From Theristus sp. LFF4_11 (Eukaryota > Nematoda > Chromadorea > Monhysterida > Xyalidae): a DNA stretch of 64,000 bases. The notes under the pieces were generated by a model that was not told the origin of the DNA, searched no databases, and saw nothing but the letters and a program-made list of their open reading frames with translations. Shown piece by piece: positions 33,208 to 44,420 of the stretch. Location of the stretch: assembly GCA_030248135.1 (NCBI GenBank), contig JASANC010005329.1:1-64000 (forward strand), written 5' to 3'. The first letter of the stretch is position 1. The number at the start of each line of letters is the position of its first letter. The position numbers and the translations under genes were made by a program.

Positions 33208-33698
33208 ATAATATTTTTTTTGCATAGTTTCAAGGGTTATCACTTACCGGTAATACAAGTGAACTTTTACGGGAAAATCACTTTTATGTTTGACGTGGCA
33301 ATTAATAAAAAGGTGACTAGCTAGTACAGCAGATGACATTCAGTTTTAGGTAAGTGAAAGTGATGTACTGACAGTGATTTGGCTAATATTTGTCCGTAGT
33401 ACTAGCTGATTGGTTGGTTGCAAAAACCGTGAGGCAGAACGGCCATGGGGGTGGATTCCCAACATGCCTGCCATATGCAGCTTTCGGCGCAACGCCTAGC
33501 AGGCCAAAACTTCGGCTGGAGGGTACAGACCTCGCCCTCGCCACACCCCACTTTGGTACTGAACGGGACACTGCCTCACCTCTAATTAAATACTGAGAGA
33601 CGTATGACCGGATCACCAAACGCAGTTTTGAAATTCCAAAGTAATCATATAAAACTGTTTTTTTCTGCAACAGAATTGAGCAGCAGAACTTCTTTCAG

Positions 33699-33844
33699 GT
33701 CGTTGCACAGTTTTTGGAAAAGACTATGATTCGCTGACTCGCCAAAAATTGACCGGGATGCGCGATGCAGCATTCAACATCCATTTCTGTAATGAAACCG
33801 CCGAGGGCTTCCGTGTGTCGAACATGCCATTTTGGATTGATTTT
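33699..33844 (+). CDS. Exon D of the unrecognised tandem gene, copy 2
   Basis: A TTCTTTCAG acceptor, phase 1 in, 48 codons, GTAAGC donor in phase 0. It encodes RCTVFGKDYDSLT, MRDAAFNIHFCNET and FRVSNMPFW. One codon shorter than copy 1. Confidence 0.6.
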
Positions 33845-34431
33845 GTAAGCAGTTACAAAATATGCAGCTTAGCCGTTTTAACATCATTTAAACGAGCGAA
33901 TAAAATTGGGGTTACAATTTTACTACTGGACGAACATTTTCTGGCGCTTTTTGACTGCAGATAGATACGCCCAGCTCGGCTCTTTCAAATTAAAAAAGAA
34001 CACGCTGGTATTTTTCAAGCTGAGAAAAAAAACGCCAGAGGAACGCCGTATTGGGATGAGCGTTTTGTCCAGGTCACTGAGTTGAAACATCGGCTCCGCC
34101 GATTGCGCACGTCACATTTGACGACATGAATTTTGTTGCAAGGGATCAGACAGATCAACTGTTGTTTAGGTTTTTCCGGTGTTTTTTAAAATTCCAAATG
34201 CCAGCTGGTGTTTTTGAACGCTCCTGAAAAACTCCAACTTGCAGTACTTTTCTACGTTTAGCCCTGAATCCATTGCTGATTCTAATCTTGTTCAAACATC
34301 AGAGTAAAATGCGCTCTCTGCGCATATAAAAGGTAGAATGAATGGATGAATGAATGAAAAAAAGAAAATGAATGGCAATTTTGAAAGTTATATGCAACTA
34401 AAAATACATAAAAAATAAAGATTGTTGTATC

Positions 34432-34884
34432 TACCGTATTACCCCCAATAAACCCCCATGGGGGATTAATACGTCAGCGACTTTTAGGGGTGGGGGTTTA
34501 TTGGTGGGGGGATTATTGGTGGGGGGGGGGGTTTATTTACAAAAAAATTTAGGGATGGGGGTTTGTTGAAAAATGGCAAAAATACCTTGCATGGCAGGCA
34601 AGAAAGTCGCAGAAACTTCTACTTTTCACAGAGATTTCCTTTTGTAACAGCCTTTTGTAATGAAATTACCATTAACTCATCCCTTTGGGGCCTTTGGTAG
34701 CACAATTTCACCAATGTCACTATTCAGTCACTGAATTCGCTGGGTATGTGTTTCAAACAGGTTTCCAATTAACCCCCATGGGGGATTATTTGTGGGGGGG
34801 GATTATTTGGAAACTGGTCGGGGGGTGGGGGTTTATTCGTGGGGGGGGGATTAATGGGGGGGGGTTAATGGGGGTAATACGGTA
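34432..34884 (+). mobile_element. G-rich MITE family 1, copy 3
   Basis: Intact termini with TA at both ends. Confidence 0.9.
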
Positions 34885-35262
34885 TGTGTACAATGCGTCT
34901 CTGAGGGTTCAATTTGAAGCAGCATTCTAATTGTGCAAATAGGTGTCGCTAATCTAATTTTCACGCCCAAGGCCTGCGTTGTTCTTCTTTCGGAGATTTC
35001 AGGCGGTCACTTTCACCAGGTTACTGACTAGATACAGCACCAACATCAGACACAGATCACTGCTGGAATGAAGGCGCTGATTGCCAAAAAATCAGACTCT
35101 AAATGAGCAATTCATTTCTCAGTGTCAAAAATGAAACGCATGAATTTTTTGATTATTTTTATTTTATTTATCTATTAATAATATTTTTGTTCAGTTATTT
35201 TGGCACAGCGGATACAGAGAAATCAAAAAATATCATTTTCAAAATTCGAACGCAGTGTTATT

Positions 35263-35528
35263 TACCGTAAAGTCTTGCATATAAGGTTCCTCCCACTTAT
35301 AAGACCCCCACCCAAAAGTGGGCGGAGTGTCACACGGCGGGAAACCAAAAAATTCAAAATTTTGACTTGGTCGAAATCCTACCCCGTTTATAAGGCCCGG
35401 AATTCCTAATGTTCGCTTTATAAGACCTCCTCCCACTTATAAGGCTGTCACACGAAATTCCACTTTTTTCAGAAATTTTTGATTTTCAAATTTATATAAG
35501 GAGACCTTATATGCAAGACTTTACGGTA
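35263..35528. mobile_element. MITE family 2, copy 2
   Basis: Perfect inverted ends, TACCGTAAAGTCTTGCATAT and its complement at the right, 266 bp in total. Confidence 0.9.
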
Positions 35529-35584
35529 TTTGAACGCATACCTAAAATATAGAAAGAAAAATACGTAACACGTGTTTTCGAACG

Positions 35585-36733
35585 TACAGGGTGTCCCAAA
35601 AAAACATAACAAAAGTAAATGGCTCGTGCGGCCGACTGGTTGCACGTGAAGCCGTGAAATTTAAAACACTTTTAGAAAAAAGGAACACATTTTGTGTGTC
35701 CAAATTTTATCCCGAAACTCTACTTTTTCAATAACATTTCAGCAGAAATACGTAAAAGCTCAAAAATCACCTAACTTCAGCATTTTGACTCAGGATAATC
35801 ATCGTTGTCGTCATCGAGATTCACATACTGTATGACAGTGGCGCAAGTTCATCTTTAGCTTCGTCTTCACTGATCTCATCAGATTTTCCCTCTCGACCCT
35901 TTAGTTTCACTTTTTTCAGCATCCCAATGTCTTTTTCATTGTTCTCAATGATTGCCGACATTCGATGTTCGAAATTGATAAGCAATTCTGGTGCAGCGCC
36001 CGATCATCGTTGATTTTTTGCACACCACTGCGAATTTTGGTTTTCAAATTGTCGAAAATGTTGGGCGCCGAACGGTACACAATTTCCTTCAGGTGCCCCA
36101 ACCCCATAAGTCAAGAGGAAAATTGAAACAAGTGCGCGAGTGGCTGTCGGCGTCGTTCGGTGACCGCTGGATCGGCCGCATCGGCAGAATTGAATGGCCC
36201 GAGAGGAGTCGGACATGAAGCCTTTGACTTCTGCGTTTGGGGGCATCTGACGGATAATGCGGGACATTTTCGGCGCCCACCACTGCAGCGGTGTGAGAAA
36301 AAATCATCGATGATCGGGCGCTGCACCAGAAAGTGATCATCAGTTTCAAACATCGAATGTCGTCGTTCATTGAGAACAATGGAAAACACATTGAGCAGCC
36401 GAGAAACATGAAACTGAACGACCCGTGGTGAGCATGAACATGATGACATCAGTAAAGTTGAAGCTGACGATGAGCTTGTGCCACTGCCAGATGAGATTCT
36501 CGATGACGACAATGATGTTTATCTTGAGTCAAAAAACTGAATTTAGGTGATTTTTGAGCTTTTACGTATTTCTGCTGAAATGTTATTGAAAAAGTGGAGT
36601 TTCGGGATAAAATTTGGACACACAAAATGTGTTCCTTTTTTCTAAAAGTGTTTCAAATTTGACGGCTTCACGTGCAACCAGTCGGCCGCACGAGCCATTT
36701 ACTTTTGTTATGTTTTTTTTGGGACACCCTGTA
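35585..36733. mobile_element. Palindrome derived from a Tc1/mariner transposon
   Basis: Ends are TACAGGGTGTCCC and GGGACACCCTGTA with arms of roughly 200 bp. The left half on the minus strand encodes LKEIVYRSAPNIFDNLKTKI, and the right half on the plus strand encodes RWIGRIGRIEWPERS then DFCVWGHL. Both resemble the C-terminal part of mariner-type transposases (WPxRSPDL..LDFFLWG and the following LK..VY..xP segment). Stops break both, so it is inactive. The element appears to be an inverted duplication of the 3' end of one transposon. Confidence 0.7.
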
Positions 36734-37591
36734 TGTTAAAAAAATCGTTGAGTCGCCCGAAAAAAATTTCCGCTACACAACTTTGGTTTCTGAGCCACAA
36801 AATTTGGTCGCAACTTGTGCATTGCGCTCGCTGCACGACATCGTGTGTTTTTTTAACGCGCGCGAGCTGGTATGTATGTGCGCTGTTTCCAACACATGCT
36901 AGCTTTGCTTTTTATAAACACACAACAACACACTGGCTGTTTAACGTGGTGCCTCTTTGTTTATTTTTGTTTTTGGTGTTGCAATAGCCTGACAATTTGC
37001 TCACTGCCAAAACTGTGTCTGCTTTACTTTGCGTACTGATCGCTTCTGAAACGAAATGAAAGAGATTGAATTGCAGTCCGCTCCGGTCGGTGGGTGTTTT
37101 TGGCAAACTGGTTACTGGAGCGAATCCAGTGGCGTGTGAATTCTCGACACACTGTATTTGTGACAAAAGAAGTGAACAGACCAAACACACGTGTTCACAC
37201 CTGCCGTTGATGTTTCGCATGCCATTAAAAGCAATGCGCACAATGGTGTCTATAAAAAATAACAGCGTGCGTTACTTATTTGTTTTTTTGTGTGCTGCAG
37301 TGGACACTGTGTATTGTTCCAAAAATCAAAAATATTCGCTTATATGCATAGTAATAACGCAAAGATTGCCCATCCAACACGCGCAATATGCAGCACACGC
37401 AGGGGTTTCCAAACTTTTGGTCGCCACTGTATATAATGCGTGATGCGCTGTCCGCTCGCTTGCGCACCCGCATACCTATGGCAAGTGAATGAGCAACGTA
37501 AATTGTTTTCAGCAAATATGGGATGTCGATCACTGGTTAAATCCTCATGACCGCATTGCAAGGTGGCAGTGGCCAAGTTGGTACAGTGGTA

Positions 37592-38954
37592 CACCGTAAA
37601 GTCTTGCATGGGCCTGCGGCCCTCATATGTCCCCCACCGCCCTCTCCTAAAAGCGGACGCAGTGCCCAAAGGCGGGAAGCTAAATTTTCAAATGTTTGAA
37701 TCAATGGAATTCTATCACCGTTTACAGGGATAAGACTGAACTAAGATTGTGTAAGAATGAGAAGCTATTTCACTTTTACGATCAAACTACGGAAAGGAAA
37801 TAGTCATAACGTTGAAGCTCATGGTTCCACTCTGACAAGATCTGGACAAATAACACAAAAATTTGATGAAAAACGACGAACTCTTCAATCCGTTCCTAAT
37901 CTTTGTTTTCCTCCCGATTCCTCAGATAGCTCAGATGGTAATTCCACTTTTCAATATTTTTTATTTTCAGATTTTTTAAGGGTGACTTTACTGTACTTTT
38001 ACTTTTGTACTACGAAAAGCTTCAACTTTACCGCCCTCTGTCGACAGCGATGACGAAGTTGTTGTTGCCGTTGTCGAGTTACTGTTTTTTAGTTCTCATA
38101 AGTTGTGATTTGCTGTTCAAATACAATGTACAGAAAGTGTCTTCGTTTATTCCAATTTTAATATAGCCACAATAAACGTGACGAGATAATAAACCCTTAT
38201 GGATAACTTTTCTCCAACAACGTCGCTCTGAAATTCGAAATAACGTTTTTCGCGTTTTTCACCACTTCTTCGACCAAATAAAGTCAAAATTTTCAACCTG
38301 TGTAGGGCTCGTCGCACTTTAAAAACGGTTTCCGCACCAATAAAAGAATCAAAACAAAAAGAACCTTATAAACAGGTGTAGGATTTTGATCAAACCAAAA
38401 GTTCTATTTTTTGGTTTCCCGCCGGTGTTCTCCGCCCACTTTTAGTGAAGGTCTCATAAATGGGTCAGATCTTACATACCGTATTACCCCCAATAAACCC
38501 CCATGGGGGATTAATACGTCAGCGACTTTTAGGGGTGGGGGTTTATTGGTGGGGGGGGGATTATTGGTGGGGGGGGGTTTATTTACAAAAAAATTCTAGG
38601 GGTGGGTGTTTGTTGAAAAATGGCAAAAATACATTGCATGGCAGGCAAGAAAGTCGCAGAAACTTCTACTCTACATAGAAATTTCCTTTTATAACAGCCT
38701 TTTGTAATGAAATTACTATTAACTCACCCATTTGGGGCCTTTGGTAGCATAATTTCATCATTTTCACTGCATTCAGCCACTGAATTCGCTGGGTATGTGT
38801 GTCAAACAGCTTTCCAATTAACCACCATGGGGGATTATTTGTGGGGATTATTCGGAAACTGGTCGGGGGGGGGGGTTTTATTGGTGGGGGGGGGATTAAT
38901 GTTGGCTTTCGGGTTTAATGGGGGTAATACGGTATTATGCAAGGCTTTACGGTA
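37592..38954. mobile_element. Family-2-related MITE interrupted by a family-1 MITE
   Basis: Left end ACCGTAAAGTCTTGCAT, right end ATGCAAGGCTTTACGGTA. Its interior begins like the 27272-27792 element (CCTCTCCTAAAAGCGGACGCAGTGC). Confidence 0.55.
38477..38934 (+). mobile_element. G-rich MITE family 1, copy 4
   Basis: Nested within the 37592-38954 element, leaving only about 20 bp of that element on its right. Confidence 0.9.
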
Positions 38955-39001
38955 GCTGGAGAAAATTTTGCTGGATAGATACAAATGCATGACCTATTTT
39001 T

Positions 39002-39210
39002 TACACGTGTCCCACTGAAATGACGTCATGTGCCGCCAAACATGCGCTTGCCGTTCACAGCAAACCAGACTTTCCGTTTAGCCGATTTGTTCTGGTAAAC
39101 AAATGGTGCATGTCGAATCAGTCACACCAAACTGACATTATAGTTCCTGTACTTTGACAAACGGGCGTTTTTATAGCAAATGACGTCATTTTAGTCCGGA
39201 CACGTTTGAA
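39002..39210. mobile_element. MITE with paired TGACGTCA sites, copy 2 (inverted)
   Basis: Octamers at 39021-39028 and 39181-39188; reverse orientation relative to 31348-31553. Confidence 0.75.
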
Positions 39211-39260
39211 TACATCTACAATACAAACACGCAAACCAAAATACACTGAATCGTTTTCAG

Positions 39261-39394
39261 TCATTGCAATCGACCACTGTGGTCCGCAGATTCTTCGTCA
39301 AGTGAAGGAGCTTGGGTTCACAACTTATCAACAAGTGTTTGATCACAAGGAGTACCGCTGTGACGTGCCAGAAGGGAATGAAAACATAGTTTAG
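39261..39394 (+). CDS. Terminal exon G of the unrecognised tandem gene, copy 2
   Basis: Same acceptor, phase, length (134 bp) and TAG as copy 1; encodes IDHCGPQILRQVKELG and CDVPEGNENIV. Confidence 0.6.
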
Positions 39395-39617
39395 TAGTGG
39401 TCTATTACGTAAATTCGAACAATTTCACTGGACAAAAAACCTGTTTTTTCACTCTGTTTTTTTGCGCAACAAGTTCACACGCTTGTTGTTGTTTTTTTGT
39501 TGCAATAAGCATACAGCATGGAATCGTCAGTTGCGATAGAACTGGAGAAACAACATTTTCATCTGAAACTTACAGCCACGAAAGAAGTGTACATGGAATT
39601 CGTTGTTTTACCTGTAG

Positions 39618-40069
39618 TACGTATTACCCCCATTAAACCCCCCCCCATTAATCCCCCCCCCCCCACCAGAAACACCCACCCCCACGACAAGTTTCCGAAT
39701 AATTCCCCCTAAAATAATCCCCCATGGTGGTTAATTGGAAAGCTGTTTGACACACATACCCAGCGAATTCAGTGGCTGAATGCAGTGACATTGGTGAAAT
39801 TGTGCTACCTAGCAAAGACCCCAAAGGGATGAGTTAATGGTAATTTCATTACAAATGTGCTTGTTACAGTAAAATCTCTGTGAAAAAAGTATAAGTTTCC
39901 TTTTAACTTTCTTGCCTGCCATGCAGGGTATTTTTGCCATTTCCAACAAACCCCCATCCCTAGAATTTGTTTGTAAAATAAAGCCCCCCCCCCCTCAATT
40001 TTCAACCCCTCCCCTAAAAGTCGCTGACGTATTAATCCCCCATAGGGGTTTATTGGAGGTAATACGGTA
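39618..40069 (-). mobile_element. G-rich MITE family 1, copy 5 (reverse)
   Basis: C-rich on the plus strand. The left terminus has lost one base (TACGTATTACC); the right end TAATACGGTA is intact. It lies 42 bp from copy 6 in opposite orientation. Confidence 0.88.
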
Positions 40070-40111
40070 TTTACATACCTGTCCATTCAAAAACAGAGTG
40101 ACGTCGATTTA

Positions 40112-40577
40112 TACCGTATTACCCCCAATGAACCCCAATGGGGGATTAATACGTCAGCGACTTTTAGGGGTGGGGGTTTATTGGTGGGGGGGGGGGGGGA
40201 TTATTGGGGGGGAGGGGGTTATTTACAAAAAAAATCTAGGGGTGGGGGTTTGTTGAAAAATGACAAAAATACATTGCATGGCAGGCAAGAAAGTCGCAGA
40301 AACTTCTACTCTACATAGAAATTTCCTTTTATAACAGCCTTTTGTAATGAAATTACTATTAACTCACCCATTTGGGGCCTTGGTAGCACAATTTCATCAT
40401 TTTCACTGCAACCAGCCACTGAATTCGCTGGGTATGTGTTTCAAACAGGTCTCCAAATCCCCCATGAGGGATTATTTGTGGGGGGGGGGATTATTCGGAA
40501 ACTGGTCGGGGGGTGGGGGTTTATTGGTGGGGGGGGGATTAATGGTGGGGGGGGGGGTTAATGGGGGTAATACGGTA
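40112..40577 (+). mobile_element. G-rich MITE family 1, copy 6
   Basis: Intact termini. With copy 5 it forms a closely spaced inverted pair. Confidence 0.9.
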
Positions 40578-40844
40578 GATATAACGGCCTTTTGCAAAAT
40601 ACGTACCAACAGAGCAATATTCAAGTCCAAGTTGTCTAAAAGGAACACCAGCCGTTTACTGTTTTTGACGTTTTTTTGTTCTCCCTGTTCAAGGTACTGG
40701 TATTTGTACATTTGTACATTTTTTTTGTACGTGGCCGTGTGGTCTGAATGCTAGCCATTGTTAACACATTATAATTCAAAGTCTATTTTTTGTTCAATAT
40801 GAGGCAGCCAAACCGCTAACCGCTAAAAGCGAAACCTGCTAATT

Positions 40845-41080
40845 TTGACACAGGGAACGTTGAACGCCTATTGCATCGAGAACCACTGTGGCAAAGTGAC
40901 CATGAAAGCCTCAGCAAACGTAACAGCCGTCTGGCTCACTCGCTCCGAAACATGTCGCAATATTCGTGAGACGCGCTGGGTGTCGTGGCCGCAGCATTTT
41001 CTCCGTGAACATTTTACAACGCTCGGAGAAAATCGGTTTGCTCTTTTACCTGTGCCTTTTCAATTTCTTTTCATTTTTCG
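40845..41080 (+). pseudogene. Block H of the tandem family, copy 2
   Basis: Open frame with VTMKASANVTAVWLTRSETC, ETRW and HFLREHF, aligned with the two other H blocks. Confidence 0.45.
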
Positions 41081-41084
41081 TTTT

Positions 41085-41480
41085 GGGCCCATTTCGCCTG
41101 TGCTATTTCTACGGCTGATTCGCCCGAAATCGTCACGATTCATTATCTACAGCTGCTCACATAAGAAAACTATCCCAAATCCCCAAGAAAACCCGTGATC
41201 AGCACATTGAATTACCTCGGACTACACTAGTTTCTCATTTTTTTGCTTTTGGACCGATTTCGCCAATTTCCACGGCCGATTCGCTCGAAATCGTCACGAT
41301 TCAGTATGTAGAGCGCTCACATAAGAAACCTAATTCAAAATCCGTGATCAGCGCATTGAATTACGCCGGACTACACCAGTTTCTCGTTTTTTTTTGTTTT
41401 TGGGCCGATTTCGCCACTTTCCACCGCCGATTCGCCTGAAATCGTCACGACTTTGGTTATTTAACTGCTATTGTAGCGAA
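41085..41480 (+). repeat. Three dispersed units of the ~148-bp satellite
   Basis: Units contain GGCCGATTTCGCC, CGATTCGC(C/T)(C/T)GAAATCGTCACG and GCTCACATAAGAAA, the same as the main array at 44.4-45.8 kb. Confidence 0.8.
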
Positions 41481-41620
41481 ATCGACAAAAGTAAGATTAG
41501 GAAACGAATAGGATTGAAATAGGAATAGGAATAGGATGAGGATTCCAAATAGGATTGGGACTAAAAATAGGAACCCAAACAGGGTTCAAAAAGGATTGGA
41601 AATATGATTTAGAACAGGAA

Positions 41621-42089
41621 TACCGTATTACCCCCAATAAACCCCCATGGGGGATTAATACGTCAGCGATTTTTAGGGGTGGGGGTTTATTGGTGGGGGG
41701 GGGATTATTGGTGGGGGGGGGGGTTTATTATACAAAAATTTCTAGGGGTGGGGTTTTGTTGAAAAATGGCAAAAATACCTTGCATGGCAGGCAAGAAAGT
41801 TGCAGAAACTTCTACTTTTCACAGAGATTTCCTTTTGTAACAGCCTTTTGTAATGAAATTACCATTAACTCATCCATTTGGGGCCTTTGGTAGCACAATT
41901 TCACCAATGTCACTGCATTCAGCCACTGAATTCGCTGGGTATGTGTTTCAAACAGGTTTCCAATTAACCCCCATGGGGGATTATTTGTGGGGGGGGGGGG
42001 GATTATTTGGAAACTGGTCGGGGGGTGGGGGTTTATTGGTGGGGGGGGGGATTAATGGTGGGGGGGGGTTTAATGGGGGTAATACGGTA
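41621..42089 (+). mobile_element. G-rich MITE family 1, copy 7
   Basis: Intact termini. It follows a short (GGAATA)-like simple stretch at 41510-41600. Confidence 0.9.
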
Positions 42090-42268
42090 CGATAAAAAAT
42101 AGTTAATCAGTTAGTCTGCAGCTCAAGAGTCAGTTTGATGGCAAATGTAAGAACTGTCCAGGTAACTTTGGTTCGGTCTCGGTGGTCTCATTTCAGCCCC
42201 TTTTGAGAGAACACATTTTTATACGCCTTCTCAACGCGGTCCTCTCAGAGTCAACATAACAGATTACA

Positions 42269-43060
42269 TACAGGGTGTCCAAAAAACATAACAAAAGTAA
42301 ATGTCTCGTGCGGCCGACTGGTTGCACGTGAAGCCATGAAATTTGAAACACGTCTAGAACTAAGCTACACATGTTTTGTGTTCAATTTTTATTCCGAAAT
42401 TCGTTTTTTTTCAATGAATTTTCAACAGAAATTCGTAAAAACTAAAAAATCAGAAAAATTCAGCATTTTGACTCAATATAAACATCATTGTCGTCATCGA
42501 GATTCTCATCTGGCAATGGCACAAGTTCATCGTCAGCTTTACTGACGTCATCGTGTTCATCCTCTCGACCCTTCAGTTTCACTCTTCTCAACTGCTCAAT
42601 GTGTTTTCCATTGTTTTCAATGATTGCCGATGATCACTTTCTGGTGCAGCGCCCGATCACCGTTGATTTCTTGCACACCGCTGCAAGTTTTGCTGTTCAA
42701 ATCGTCGTCACTAGTGGGCGCCGAACGGTACACAATTTCCTCTGGGTGCACCCCCCCCCCCCGAACCCATAAGTCAAGAGGCATTTCAAACGCGAGTGGC
42801 TGTCGGCGTCCTTCGATGACCGCTGGATCGGCCGCAGGAGCAGAATTGAATGGCTCGAGAAGAGTCCGGACCTTCTTGACTTCTGGGTCTGGGGACATGG
42901 CATTTTACGGATATTGTGTGCCGCACGGCTCACACCATTGCAGCGGTGTGCAAAAAATCAACGATGATCTGGCGCTGCACCAGATGGTGATCATCAGGTT
43001 CAAACATCGAATGTCGTCGTTCATTGAGAACAATGGAAAACACCGGAAAACAATAAAACT
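42269..43060. mobile_element. Mariner-derived palindrome, truncated second copy
   Basis: Begins TACAGGGTGTCC as at 35585. The minus frame contains EEIVYRSAP and the plus frame DDRWIGRRSRIEWLE and QKINDDLALHQ, matching the first copy. The right arm is missing and the element runs into AG-rich simple sequence. Confidence 0.6.
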
Positions 43061-43260
43061 GAAGGGCCAAGGGGAGGAAAAGGAGGGAAAAAGGGAAAAA
43101 AAAAAAATAGAAGAGGGGGGCGACACAAAAAGAAAATAGTGAGAAAAAGAAAAATAATGTGTAAACAGTCAAAATGCTGACTTTTGTTTTTCTTTCTTTT
43201 TTTACAAATAACTGTCGAGATATCATCATCAAAAAATAAAAATACAAAATTAGTAATACT

Positions 43261-43520
43261 TGGTGCGCCATCCTTCGCGGTCGGGGGGTCGCCGGGCCCC
43301 CCGTTGCTCCCCGTATGTTATTTATAAATCCTGTTTGTTATATTCTGTCCGAAACACTTATATTCACTATTCAATTCTTTTGTTTGAGTATTAGTCGTGG
43401 CTAAGAGGTGACTTACAGGAAGAAACTGGTGGCGAAATACAGCGCTAAGCGCACGAACAACACCTACACCCCAATTTTTTTTTTTTTTTTTTTTTTTTTT
43501 ATTTTTTTTTTTTTTTCATT
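43261..43520 (-). repeat. Possible retroposon with a poly(T) end
   Basis: A ~45-base T-rich tract (43475-43517), read on the minus strand, would be a poly(A) beside GGGGTGTAGGTGTTG. The opposite end is GC-rich (GGTCGCCGGGCCCCCC). The orientation fits a retroposed sequence, but no coding part is visible. Confidence 0.3.
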
Positions 43521-43532
43521 CATCACAATATC

Positions 43533-44336
43533 TAAAAATGCGAGAGACGCATATAAAAGGAGGAATATGGCTTTGTGTAAGCAGTGAGAGACTTGGCTCG
43601 ACAACTCTTTTCAAGTCTCTGATGTGGTACACACGGATACAAGTACACAAGAGTAATATTTTTGCGCCGCGTTTGTTTTGCTGAAAAGCGAAAAAAGCTT
43701 TAAAATTATTTTATAATTGTCTTCTCCAGTTTAGTCTGAAGTCACAGCGAAATTCTGTAACTCTGTGCAAAAACACAACAATCAGAGACTGCGATTGCAA
43801 AACACTGTTGCATGTAGCATTATCGTTGCTAACGTAGTGTACGCACCGCTGTGTACACACCAGCACCAGTGACGAAAAGGTGTTGTCTTCCGTTAATTTT
43901 CACCATTTTTTACCAAACTCTTGTTGATTTGCGTGGGAGTATGAATGTAGGCTAAACCGTCCGTCCCGTGAGCCATTGCCTTTGCCACAGAAAGGGACAT
44001 TGAGTAAACCAATACCTCTGCGATACGCTTTGTCCTGGGCAAACCAGTGTCAGCGATCTAAAGTCTGATTGTTATTTCAGTTGTTTTAGCTTTAGTGGTC
44101 GCTCGCTAAATGCCCGAAATACCGCAAATGTGAAAGTTTCATTTGTCTACAATGTACGAGTACGAGGGTTGCCATGTGCAAACCGAAATAGTGAATAAAC
44201 GGCGCAAAAATATGGCTCTTATGTACTTGTATCCGTGTGTACCACATCAGAGACTTGAAAAGAGTTGTCGAGCCAAGTCTCTCACTGCTTACACAAAGCC
44301 ATATTCCTCCTTTTATATGCGTCTCTCGCATTTTTA
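43533..44336. mobile_element. Foldback element, uninterrupted copy
   Basis: Arms pair AAAATGCGAGAGACGCATAT with its complement at 44300-44335, flanked by TA. It is the same family as 32013-33207. Confidence 0.8.
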
Positions 44337-44420
44337 GATAATATTCTGACTTTTAAATAAGTCCCGAAGGTCGAACCAAATTCACATCTCGTTGGTCACA
44401 CATTCTTCTAAACCCCGGAT

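Larger units (their letters stand above)
28868..41080 (+). other. Unrecognised multi-exon gene, copy 2, expanded by transposons
   Basis: The same blocks in the same order as copy 1: A 28919-28959, B ending 29425, C about 30365-30905, D 33699-33844, E about 34190-34300, F from 37513, G 39261-39394, H 40845-41080. Exon A is 3 bp shorter than copy 1, preserving frame. The extra ~8.5 kb is transposons: a foldback (32013-33207), family-1 MITEs, MITE family 2, a CRE-containing MITE and a mariner palindrome. 30125-30450 also holds an open Cys-rich frame (INCTICAQKITKSE...). Confidence 0.5.

Noticed and set aside
33390..33596. Frame with PYAAFGATPSRPKL
   Set aside because: Looks protein-like over a short span, but I found no splice sites, second copy or known motif to support a gene.
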